A DNA stretch of 37,509 bases from Bacteroidota bacterium (lineage in GTDB: Bacteria; Bacteroidota; Bacteroidia; Cytophagales; Cyclobacteriaceae), in contig JADFHN010000036.1 in NCBI GenBank assembly GCA_022567155.1, positions 1 through 37,509 of the forward strand, written 5' to 3'. A program made the translations under genes and the position numbers. The notes below the pieces were generated by a model that saw only the letters and a list, made by a program, of their open reading frames with translations, was not told where the DNA came from and did not search any database. Of the stretch, positions 17,305 through 24,913 are shown piece by piece (position 1 is the stretch's first letter; the number at the start of each line of letters is the position of its first letter).

Positions 17305-19025
17305 ACTTAAATTTAAATTTTAATCTAAATGGAAAGGACGAAGTATCCTACGATGCCATAGTCATAGGCTCCGGAATCAGCGGTGGATATGCCGCAATGG
17401 AATTATGTGTGAAAGGATATAAAACACTTGTCCTGGAAAGGGGCAGAATGGTCAAACATGGTGAATATCCTACCGCCAATCTTGATACATGGGATTTGCC
17501 AAATCAGAATATGGTAACAGCTGAAGAAGTTGCTCAGCACTATTTTAAACAAAACAGGCTAAACTGGTGGGTACACGAAGATAATAAACACTGGATTAAC
17601 AAGGATGATGAATATCCATATGAAGAAGATAAGCGGTTTGACTGGATTCGTGGCCATCAAGTAGGAGGCAGGTCCATCATGTGGGGAAGGCATTGTTACC
17701 GGTGGAGCGATATTGATTTCGAAGCGAATTTGAAAGACGGAATAGCCATTGACTGGCCCATACGATATAAAGATATTGCTCCATGGTATGATTATGTGGA
17801 AAAATTTGTTGGCGTTAGTGGTCAGGCCGAAGGACTTAAACAGGTGCCTGATGGTAAATTCCTGCCGCCATTTCCACTCAATTGTGCTGAACAACACTTA
17901 CGGGAATCTGTGGCAAAAGTTTATCCTCAACGAGTGGTTACTCCTGGCCGGGTGGCTAATCTCACCCAATACGATCCCGAAATCCATAAAGGCCAGAGAG
18001 GAAAATGCCTGAGCAGAGATCGATGCTGGCGGGGATGCCCCTATGGTGCTTATTTCAGCAGCCTTTCCTCAACGCTTTTGGTAGCAGAAGAAACAGGGTT
18101 TCTTACCCTACGACCGGATAGTATTGTCATTGAAATAGTATTCGACAGTAAAATAGGGAAAGCAAGCAGCGTCAGAGTTAAAGACGCCAATACAGGGGAA
18201 GAACACGAACTTTTCGCTCGTATCATTTTTTGTAATGCCAGTACGATAGGCACCGCGGCCATACTACTCAACAGTAAATCAAAAACATTCCCTGAAGGAC
18301 TGGGCAACAGCAGTGGAGAATTAGGTCATAATCTCATGGATCACCACTACGGCATGGGAGCTTCCGGCAGATTGCCTGGTTTTGAAGATACATACTATAA
18401 AGGCCGTAAACCAGTGGGGTTTTATATTCCCAGATTTAGAAATATTGATGAAGCTTCACGGCGAAAAGACTATCTCCGTGGTTTTGGGTACCAGGGATCA
18501 GCCAAAAGGGGCAGAAATACTCCTGAAGGGGTCGTCGGAGAAGAATTGAAAAAATCTATTTTTACCCCTGGCCAATATTATATATATATGACTTGTTTTG
18601 GTGAGATGTTGCCCTATCATGATAACAAGATGTACCTTGATTTTGACAAGGAGGACAGGCATGGCATGCCCATTATTACTTTCGATGCCCAATTGCGCGA
18701 GAATGAAATGAAGCTGCGGGAAGATGGTGTGAAATGTGCCGTGGAAATGCTGGAAGCGGCGGGATGTAAGGATATTTCCTTTTATAATAATGCGACAGCT
18801 CCCGGGGCATGCATTCATGAAATGGGTACAGCACGAATGGGTCACGATTCTAAATCAAGTGTACTTAACAAGTGGAACCAGGTGCATGGCGTGCCTAATG
18901 TTTTCGTTACCGATGGCTCCTGTATGACGAGCTCAGGCACACAAAATCCGAGCATTACCTATATGGCTTTAACCGCGAGAGCTGTAGATTATGCACACAA
19001 GCAGGTGAAAGAAGGGGCGCTTTAA
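17301..19025 (+). CDS. GMC-family FAD sugar dehydrogenase, catalytic subunit
   Basis: A 574-residue flavoenzyme. The FAD-binding Rossmann motif is IVIGSGISGGYAA (residues about 20-32), with the ribose-binding Glu in LVLERG. The catalytic pair is His506 in CIHEMGTARMG and Asn549 in TQNPSITYMALTARA. A cysteine cluster (CLSRDRCWRGCPYGA) resembles that of gluconate and glucoside-3-dehydrogenase subunits. It has no signal of its own and probably rides through Tat with the preceding subunit. The start at 17301 is fixed by the ATGA overlap. Likely substrates are free sugars or glycosides oxidised at C3 or C2; the site cannot be told from sequence. No cytochrome c subunit follows. Confidence 0.92.
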   Translation: MNLNLNFNLNGKDEVSYDAIVIGSGISGGYAAMELCVKGYKTLVLERGRMVKHGEYPTANLDTWDLPNQNMVTAEEVAQHYFKQNRLNWWVHEDNKHWINKDDEYPYEEDKRFDWIRGHQVGGRSIMWGRHCYRWSDIDFEANLKDGIAIDWPIRYKDIAPWYDYVEKFVGVSGQAEGLKQVPDGKFLPPFPLNCAEQHLRESVAKVYPQRVVTPGRVANLTQYDPEIHKGQRGKCLSRDRCWRGCPYGAYFSSLSSTLLVAEETGFLTLRPDSIVIEIVFDSKIGKASSVRVKDANTGEEHELFARIIFCNASTIGTAAILLNSKSKTFPEGLGNSSGELGHNLMDHHYGMGASGRLPGFEDTYYKGRKPVGFYIPRFRNIDEASRRKDYLRGFGYQGSAKRGRNTPEGVVGEELKKSIFTPGQYYIYMTCFGEMLPYHDNKMYLDFDKEDRHGMPIITFDAQLRENEMKLREDGVKCAVEMLEAAGCKDISFYNNATAPGACIHEMGTARMGHDSKSSVLNKWNQVHGVPNVFVTDGSCMTSSGTQNPSITYMALTARAVDYAHKQVKEGAL

Positions 19026-19084
19026 ATGAATAGATAAGAGTAACAAGAGATCTCTCAACATATCCTAACCTAATCCTACACTGC

Positions 19085-20287
19085 ATGGAAAACATCAAAA
19101 AATCACATCTGTTTAATGCAAGCTGTGTTGCACTGGTTGTTACCGCATTAACTTTTGCTACCCGGGCAGGCATGATTGACCCCTGGCGGGAGGAGTTCAA
19201 CCTCACTGCCGAGCAGGTAGGCTGGATCATCGGTACTGCCTTCTGGGGATTTACCGTGGCCATGGTACTGGGAGGTCCACTGGTAGATATCGTCGGCATG
19301 AAAAGGATCATTTATGTTGCCTTCATCTGTCATGTGGCAGGGATACTGCTTACTATTTTTGCAACCGGATTCTCGTCTCTGTTTATTTCCACTCTCCTGA
19401 TCGGAATTGCCAACGGAAGTGTGGAAGCCGCCACCAATCCTTTGATAGCCGGGATGCATACAGACGACAAGACCAAGAAACTAAACCAGTTTCACGTCTG
19501 GTTCCCCGGGGGAATTGTGATCGGCGGACTGATGGTATTTGCACTGGAAGCGCTTGGGTATGGATGGAGATTGCAAATGGCAGCAATGCTGATTCCAACC
19601 GTACTCTACGGGTTTATGTTCCTGGGTCTGAAATTTCCCCAGACGGAAAGGGTCTCTGCAGGATACACCTACAAGGATATGCTCAAGGCCGTGGTATCCC
19701 CCCTGTTCCTGTTCATGGCAGCATGCATGATCATGACAGCAGCTACAGAACTAGGCTCAAACCAGTGGATGACTTCATTGCTTGAGGATGTGATGAAAAG
19801 CGAAGGCATCCATTCCATTTTGTTACTGGTCTGGATATCCGGTATAATGGCTGTCGGCCGGTCTGTAGCCGGACCCATAGTTCACAGGTTTTCTCCCAGC
19901 GGTGTGCTGCTGGGATCAGCCATCTTTTCCGGCATTGGGTTATTGCTCCTGAGTTATGCCGGCGGATACTGGAGCTTTGGTGCTGCAGCTGTATTTGCAG
20001 TTGGAATAACCTATTTCTGGCCTACCATGCTGGGATTTGTCAACGAGAACATTCCCAAGAGCGGGGCCCTGGGATTTGCCATAATGGGAGGAATTGGCTT
20101 CCTGGGCGGTGCGATTGCCCAGCCTGTCCTGGGAAGGATCTATGATATCAAATTTGAGGCGCTTAATAATAGCCTTGCAGCCGGATCTGCTACTTTAAGG
20201 ACCGTAATTGTCCTGACAGTTATTCTGACAATTGCATTTTCATACCTTTATTTCAGGAGAAGAAGTCAGAAAACAAATGAGGCATAA
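19085..20287 (+). CDS. MFS transporter, sugar-type
   Basis: A 400-residue protein with twelve predicted membrane helices. The MFS loop 2-3 signature is present as GGPLVDIVGMKR, and a second-half counterpart as AGPIVHRFSPSG. It starts 59 bp after the GMC dehydrogenase on the same strand, so it probably forms an operon with the two dehydrogenase genes and imports or exports their sugar. MFS proteins of this size in Bacteroidota are often annotated as sugar transporters, but substrate specificity is not visible. The stop is followed by an AT-rich gap without a clear terminator. Confidence 0.88.
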   Translation: MENIKKSHLFNASCVALVVTALTFATRAGMIDPWREEFNLTAEQVGWIIGTAFWGFTVAMVLGGPLVDIVGMKRIIYVAFICHVAGILLTIFATGFSSLFISTLLIGIANGSVEAATNPLIAGMHTDDKTKKLNQFHVWFPGGIVIGGLMVFALEALGYGWRLQMAAMLIPTVLYGFMFLGLKFPQTERVSAGYTYKDMLKAVVSPLFLFMAACMIMTAATELGSNQWMTSLLEDVMKSEGIHSILLLVWISGIMAVGRSVAGPIVHRFSPSGVLLGSAIFSGIGLLLLSYAGGYWSFGAAAVFAVGITYFWPTMLGFVNENIPKSGALGFAIMGGIGFLGGAIAQPVLGRIYDIKFEALNNSLAAGSATLRTVIVLTVILTIAFSYLYFRRRSQKTNEA

Positions 20288-20451
20288 GTTTTTGATTTTT
20301 TGCCATAATTTTAATGCTTCCCTATATTGCCTGATGCAGTAAAATTCCCATATTGGGTTGTGTGTCCAAAACTGGAGTTGATCACATTATTTCTCTGGAA
20401 TTGAAGTAACAGCGTATAATATCAATTAAAGTTATTTTTATTGAAATAAAT

Positions 20452-20469
20452 GGGATATCAAGAAAGAAG
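20452..20469 (+). repeat. 18-bp direct repeat, left copy
   Basis: GGGATATCAAGAAAGAAG, identical to 21642-21659 at the 5' end of the topoisomerase gene. The flanking bases on both sides also show partial similarity (AGCAG at the same offset downstream). In the topoisomerase frame this copy encodes GISRKKNK, against GISRKKSK in the gene, so it could be a remnant of that gene's start. Confidence 0.75.
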
Positions 20470-20563
20470 AATAAATTTATGGTCAGCAGTCACAGAATTT
20501 AATAGAATAATGTGATAAAGAGAATTTATTCACCTTATATCCTTTACGTTATCAGCACAAGCC

Positions 20564-21370
20564 ATGATACTAAAAATAATAATTTATAGTATTATTATAA
20601 TTATATTAATTATTGCTTTATCGAAAGAGAGATTAAAGAATAAACTAACATTTTTTCCTGATAACATAAGTGAAATACCTAAACAAAGTATTCCAAATTT
20701 TGTTTCAGAAAGGCAGATTCGAACAATAGATGGAGAGATCTTACAAGCATTCCTCTTTCGACACAATGAGGATATAAGTCATCCATTGATTATTTATTTT
20801 CATGGAAATGCTGGAAATCTTTATCATCGTTTTGATTATGTTCAGAGATTATTTGAAATGAATCAAGATGTACTTTTAATTAGTTACAGAGGATACTCGA
20901 AAAGCACGGGGAAACCAACTGAAAAAGGGATTTATATAGATGGTGAATCAGCGCTTAAATATGCAACAGACGATTTAGGATATGATGAAAAGGAAATTAC
21001 AATTTTTGGACGGTCTCTAGGTACAACCGTTGCAATCCACATAGCTCAAAATAGAATTTTTAACGGTTTAATACTAGTCACTCCGCTGACCTCAGGAAAG
21101 GAAATGGCAGCTGCCATGGGACTAAGCTTCTTTAAAATCATTGTAGGTAACTCATATAATTCTCTTAAGAAAATTAAGAATATTAAATCTAAAATTCTGA
21201 TTATTCATGGAAATAAAGATGAGCTTATTCCATATGATATGGGGGAAAAGTTGATAGATACATTTAGAGGAACTAAATATATGATAACAATAAAAGAGGG
21301 CGGACATAATGATTTACAAGATGTTGATCCTTTGTTATTTTGGGGAGAAATTGAAAAATTTTTAAAATAA
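20564..21370 (+). CDS. Alpha/beta hydrolase with N-terminal membrane anchor
   Basis: A 268-residue protein. Residues about 3-20 are a strongly hydrophobic Ile-rich helix (uncleaved anchor or signal). The hydrolase core shows the oxyanion region YFHGNAGN, the nucleophile Ser151 in FGRSLGTTVA, Asp219 in IHGNKDELIP and His248 in KEGGHNDL. This is the BEM46/ABHD13-like group (serine hydrolases of unknown substrate). The gene is clearly more AT-rich than its neighbours and lies between two copies of an 18-bp direct repeat (20452 and 21642), suggesting recent acquisition. A -7-like TATCCTTTA lies about 20 bp before the start. Confidence 0.88.
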   Translation: MILKIIIYSIIIIILIIALSKERLKNKLTFFPDNISEIPKQSIPNFVSERQIRTIDGEILQAFLFRHNEDISHPLIIYFHGNAGNLYHRFDYVQRLFEMNQDVLLISYRGYSKSTGKPTEKGIYIDGESALKYATDDLGYDEKEITIFGRSLGTTVAIHIAQNRIFNGLILVTPLTSGKEMAAAMGLSFFKIIVGNSYNSLKKIKNIKSKILIIHGNKDELIPYDMGEKLIDTFRGTKYMITIKEGGHNDLQDVDPLLFWGEIEKFLK

Positions 21371-21386
21371 GCTGATAATACCGCGT

Positions 21387-21542
21387 ATGGGACAATCCGG
21401 AGACTTCGGCCGCACCATACACGAACATTCTCAGCATATTCAAGACTACCTTACAAGCAAGTACCATGAAATTGAAATCAATGATAGCTGTAGGGTCAGT
21501 GGCCAACCAGCGGCACTTAATTCACTTGAAATTCAACAATAA
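21387..21542 (+). CDS. Possible small protein, 51 residues
   Basis: Open frame starting MGQSGDFGRTIHEHSQHIQD and ending ALNSLEIQQ, 16 bp after the alpha/beta hydrolase stop. Composition is protein-like, with a predicted helix (TIHEHSQHIQDYLTSKYHEIEI). No family was recognised and no ribosome-binding site is visible. It lies inside the segment bounded by the 18-bp direct repeats, so it could be a fragment carried in with the hydrolase. Confidence 0.25.
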   Translation: MGQSGDFGRTIHEHSQHIQDYLTSKYHEIEINDSCRVSGQPAALNSLEIQQ

Positions 21543-21629
21543 AGTGCTAATTTGTAAAAATATGGAGGTTGATTTTGAGCAATTGTATGGCTAAGTGCAT
21601 AAATTCAATTTCGATTAATACTAACGTCT

Positions 21630-22664
21630 ATGGGAAAAAAGGGGATATCAAGAAAGAAGTCAAAGAAACTCAGAGCAGATAAAAAAGGCATAAGCTGGGA
21701 TTACCTGGACCCAAAAGGTAAGTTGATTACTGATAAGCAGACCATCGAACGCTGCAACAAACTGGTGCTTCCACCTGCCTGGGCAGAGGTATGGATATCT
21801 CCGGACCCAACTAGTCACCTGCAAGCTACAGGAAGGGATGCAAAAGGGCGTCTGCAGTATCGCTACCATGAAGAATGGACCAAAGCCCGTGCTGCAGAAA
21901 AATTTGACGGTATGACTGGGTTTGCAAACATCCTGCCTGTCATACGGGAAAAAGTTGAACACGATTTGAAACTGGAAGGAATGCCTAAGAACAAGGTGGT
22001 GGCGCTGGTGATCAAATTAATGGATATTTATCATATCCGCGTTGGCAATGATGAATATGCAAAAAAGAACAAATCTTACGGATTGACAACGCTAAAGGAG
22101 GGACATATTACAATAGACCGTTCGGCAGATGCAGAAGGGGAATTAGATGCCATATTCGAATTCACCGGAAAATCCGGCAAACTTTGGAAAAGAAGGATAT
22201 GGGAAGATGATCTGGCGTTGCTTATTGAAGCGTCAGCGAAGGTAGGAGGCAGGTCAAAAACACAGGATTTGTTCAGATATGAAGATACTAATGGAAGAGA
22301 TTTCGACATTAAATCCAATCATATCAATGAATATCTTGATGATATCGCTTCAAAACATAAAAAGGTGACGGCCAAGGATTTTCGTACCTGGTCGGCAACC
22401 TGGAAGACGGCATTCCGGCTGTCTGAACAGCTGGATCCTGATACCGCTACTGCCAGGAAAAGAGTATTAAACCAGGTTATTAAGACAGTTTCATCCGATT
22501 TGGGTAACACCCCTACCGTATGCAGGTCATCTTATATCCATCCAACAATAATTTCAGATTGGGAAGATGGTAGCTTCAGGAAAAAGTGGAATACATCTGA
22601 CAGTGGCAATAAGATAAGAGGCTTGTCTAAAGAGGAGACTGCAACACTCCAATACATTACGTAA
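21630..22664 (+). CDS. DNA topoisomerase IB
   Basis: A 344-residue bacterial type IB topoisomerase (poxvirus-like), which relaxes supercoils by a 3'-phosphotyrosyl intermediate without ATP. Visible active-site residues are Arg137 in IYHIRVGNDEYA, a Lys in the beta-hairpin FTGKSGKLWKRR (Lys181 or Lys184), Arg252 in DFRTWSATW and Tyr302 in CRSSYIHPTI. The N-terminal domain contains ISPDPTSHLQATGRDAKGRLQYRYHE, typical of the family. The Lys-rich start (MGKKGISRKKSKK) contains the right copy of the 18-bp direct repeat. Length matches the family. No operon partner is obvious. Confidence 0.95.
   Translation: MGKKGISRKKSKKLRADKKGISWDYLDPKGKLITDKQTIERCNKLVLPPAWAEVWISPDPTSHLQATGRDAKGRLQYRYHEEWTKARAAEKFDGMTGFANILPVIREKVEHDLKLEGMPKNKVVALVIKLMDIYHIRVGNDEYAKKNKSYGLTTLKEGHITIDRSADAEGELDAIFEFTGKSGKLWKRRIWEDDLALLIEASAKVGGRSKTQDLFRYEDTNGRDFDIKSNHINEYLDDIASKHKKVTAKDFRTWSATWKTAFRLSEQLDPDTATARKRVLNQVIKTVSSDLGNTPTVCRSSYIHPTIISDWEDGSFRKKWNTSDSGNKIRGLSKEETATLQYIT
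21642..21659 (+). repeat. 18-bp direct repeat, right copy, inside topoisomerase start
   Basis: GGGATATCAAGAAAGAAG, codons 5-10 of the topoisomerase gene (Gly-Ile-Ser-Arg-Lys-Lys), identical to 20452-20469 on the other side of the AT-rich hydrolase. Confidence 0.75.
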
Positions 22665-23009
22665 CAGGTTGGTAGTTTAACGTAAATTAGGTTGGTGAAA
22701 CCAAGTTTATGTTTCACCACCTTGAAAATAAAAAATTTAAATCTTGAACTATGATTTATGTGATTGATATGAATACATGATAAAATCAGAGTACAAATAT
22801 TCAGAATTAACCATTGGTAAAATGCAAAATACGATGACAGGTATTTGCCAATCTTGTCTATCAAAAAAATCATACACATCACAGTTCCAGACAATGATTG
22901 CTGAATTAAACGAAGTCGCAAAGCGTAGCATCACAAAAAATCAATATGTTGTGATTCTAATCGCAAAATAATCGTTTTTATTGACCTTAGATGATTAGAT
23001 GTCCAAAAT
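22665..23009. other. Intergenic region with a stem-loop and a doubtful small frame
   Basis: A hairpin at 22693-22719 has a 9-bp stem (TGGTGAAAC / GTTTCACCA) with a 9-base loop, but no T-run follows, so it is not a standard terminator for the topoisomerase gene. The rest is AT-rich. The 64-codon frame at 22777 is listed separately. Confidence 0.5.
22777..22971 (+). CDS. Hypothetical small protein, 64 residues
   Basis: Starts MIKSEYKYSELTIGKMQNTM and contains a CQSC pair followed by a predicted helix (FQTMIAELNEVAKRSI). No family recognised, no visible promoter or ribosome-binding site. It fills the gap between the topoisomerase gene and the convergent FetB-like permease. It could be real or a chance frame. 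Confidence 0.3.
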   Translation: MIKSEYKYSELTIGKMQNTMTGICQSCLSKKSYTSQFQTMIAELNEVAKRSITKNQYVVILIAK

Positions 23010-23729
23010 TCAGAAATGACTCTTCCTGAAACTTGCTTTACTCAACACCAGAAATAGTGCGGAGGAAATTCCTGCCGAGCCAAAAATCATACACATCACC
23101 ATAATCTGATACCGCGCCGCAATAAAGGGTGACACCCCGGAGAGGATCTGCCCGGTCATCATGCCCGGCAGCGAAACAAGTCCCACAGCAAACAGGGAGT
23201 TGGTGATGGGTATCAATGATGCCTGCAGTGCCACTTTTCTTGCCTGCGCATAGGGCATGTCATGAGTAAGCTCGGCTTCCAGCCTTTCGCCGGCCAGGCT
23301 GACGCTGTTCATCGCACTAGCAAAAATCATTCCTGCCAATGGTATCATATAACTGGGCAGAAACCACGGCTCCAGGTTAAGCACACCCTGGGTTACCAGT
23401 ATAAGTACCAGTCCGCCCCCTATTAAGATCGACCAAAAGGCCTTCATGTACAGCACTTTCCTGTGTGCACTGAGGGTTCTGAGTGCAATCCAGCTTGAAG
23501 AAAAGAGCATCACTGCCAGCACGGCCACCACGATCCAGGCGTTATCAGACTCAAAAATGTAGTTGAGAAAATAACCAATCAGTAGAAGCTGTACCAGCAT
23601 GCGGAACACAGCATAAACCGAGGTTTTGTAGTCAAGCTGCCATTTCCAGATGATGAACACCACCACTGCCACCGGAATAAAGGTCAGGGCCAGGTTAACT
23701 AAAGAAATGGTCTGGATAGCGTTGTTCAT
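23010..23729 (-). CDS. FetB/YbbM-family (UPF0014) ABC transporter permease
   Basis: A 239-residue membrane protein with about seven helices. The family-specific region is present: YMIPLAGMIFASAMNSVSLAGERLEAEL, then ARKVALQASLIPITNSLFAVGLVSLPGMMTGQILSGVSP, then a final helix. In E. coli the homologue FetB works with the ATPase FetA and is linked to iron export. No FetA-type ATPase lies next to it here, so the ATPase is encoded elsewhere or shared. A near-consensus TATCTTTA lies upstream of the start on the minus strand. Confidence 0.9.
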   Translation of the reverse strand: MNNAIQTISLVNLALTFIPVAVVVFIIWKWQLDYKTSVYAVFRMLVQLLLIGYFLNYIFESDNAWIVVAVLAVMLFSSSWIALRTLSAHRKVLYMKAFWSILIGGGLVLILVTQGVLNLEPWFLPSYMIPLAGMIFASAMNSVSLAGERLEAELTHDMPYAQARKVALQASLIPITNSLFAVGLVSLPGMMTGQILSGVSPFIAARYQIMVMCMIFGSAGISSALFLVLSKASFRKSHF

Positions 23730-23869
23730 AATACAGCATTTAGTTGAAGAAAACAGGTGCCTTAGGGTGAATTTCTACCTAAAGATAGCAGTATAAAAGT
23801 AACGTGAGAATATTCGCTGGCAAAGCAAAAGTATTTTGTCAAAAGGTGAATTATTTCGGGATTATCCCA

Positions 23870-24835
23870 TTACAATTCATAATAAAACGCTTCTCGCAAA
23901 ACCTCAAGACTTTTAGGAACCGCTGTATCCGGCGATTCATTACCTTCGAATTCGAGGGAAATGTATCCCCGATAGTTATGATCTCGCATCAATTGCCCAA
24001 TCCAGGGATAGTCAATATCGAGCGTATACCATTTCCCTCCTCCAAAATACGTTTTTGCCTGCACCAGGCATGTTTGGGGAGCAAGCATTTCCATTTGATC
24101 ATGCCTGTTTTCGAGAAAATTACCCGTATCGAGAGTCACCTGCAGCCAGGGGCTGCCAATGGCATCGACAATACGCTTCACTCCTGCCGCAGTACGGCCA
24201 AGTCCCCAATGATTCTCCAGGCCAAGCACGACTCCACACCGCTCGGCTACGTGTAAACACTTTTCAATAGAATCAATTACCCAGCCAAACCCATCTTCTT
24301 CTGAATAGCCTTCAATAGCAGGTTCAATGCCCTTGTTGGCCATCAGGTCATCAAACGATTTGGAGGTACCCCAGCGACCGGTGTTCAACCGCATGGTCGG
24401 TATCCCCAGCATATATGCCAACTCGATCTGGTGTATCGTTTTTTCAATATTTTCGTCACGATAGGCCTTGTCCGGGTTCAGGTATCCCTGGTGCGTTGAA
24501 AACCCCATAAGATCCAGCCCGGCATGGAATGCCCGTTTTTTCAGGTTTTGCAAGTACCCGTTCTCTTCGGATGTCATCTGAACAAGCAACAGCTCAATAC
24601 CATCAAAACCCATGGCAGCCGCCTTGTCAATGCATGTTTCGATAGGCACATCTTCTTTTGGACCATTGAATTGCCAGAAGGAATAGGTAGAAACACCAAT
24701 GGGGTTGTGTTTAATTCTTTCTGAATCCTTGAGTGAGGGGTACGCAGCAGGGCTTTCTTCTTTTGGGGTACATCCCAAAACAGCCGTGCCCACTGCTATT
24801 GTAGCCCCCTGGATAAATTTTCGTCGATCTACCAT
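23870..24835 (-). CDS. Tat-exported sugar phosphate isomerase/epimerase-like TIM-barrel protein
   Basis: A 321-residue AP-endonuclease-family-2 fold protein. The N-terminus MVDRRKFIQGATIAVGTAVLGC is a twin-arginine signal that ends in a lipobox-like LGC (Cys22). The barrel shows GVSTYSFW, AAMGFDGIELLLVQM, the metal Glu in VVLGLENHWGLG, VTLDTGNF, CLVQAKTYFGGG and YISLEFEGNE, matching the metal-binding Glu/Asp/His/Glu arrangement of xylose-isomerase-like barrels. Such exported proteins are common partners in Bacteroidota gene sets for 3-keto sugars. The exact reaction is unknown. Confidence 0.9.
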   Translation of the reverse strand: MVDRRKFIQGATIAVGTAVLGCTPKEESPAAYPSLKDSERIKHNPIGVSTYSFWQFNGPKEDVPIETCIDKAAAMGFDGIELLLVQMTSEENGYLQNLKKRAFHAGLDLMGFSTHQGYLNPDKAYRDENIEKTIHQIELAYMLGIPTMRLNTGRWGTSKSFDDLMANKGIEPAIEGYSEEDGFGWVIDSIEKCLHVAERCGVVLGLENHWGLGRTAAGVKRIVDAIGSPWLQVTLDTGNFLENRHDQMEMLAPQTCLVQAKTYFGGGKWYTLDIDYPWIGQLMRDHNYRGYISLEFEGNESPDTAVPKSLEVLREAFYYEL

Positions 24836-24913
24836 GGTATGTGATTATGTGATTTGGATGAGTGTTAAATATAGTAATATCCTGCCTGATGAGCACTATC
24901 AATATGATGTCCC

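Noticed and set aside
1604-21610. Short similarity GCTAAGTGCA(T)AAATTCA between 1604 and 21590
   Set aside because: Only about 17 AT-rich bases with an indel; expected by chance at this window length.
22693-22719. Stem-loop after the topoisomerase gene as a terminator
   Set aside because: The 9-bp stem is good but neither strand has a T-run after it.
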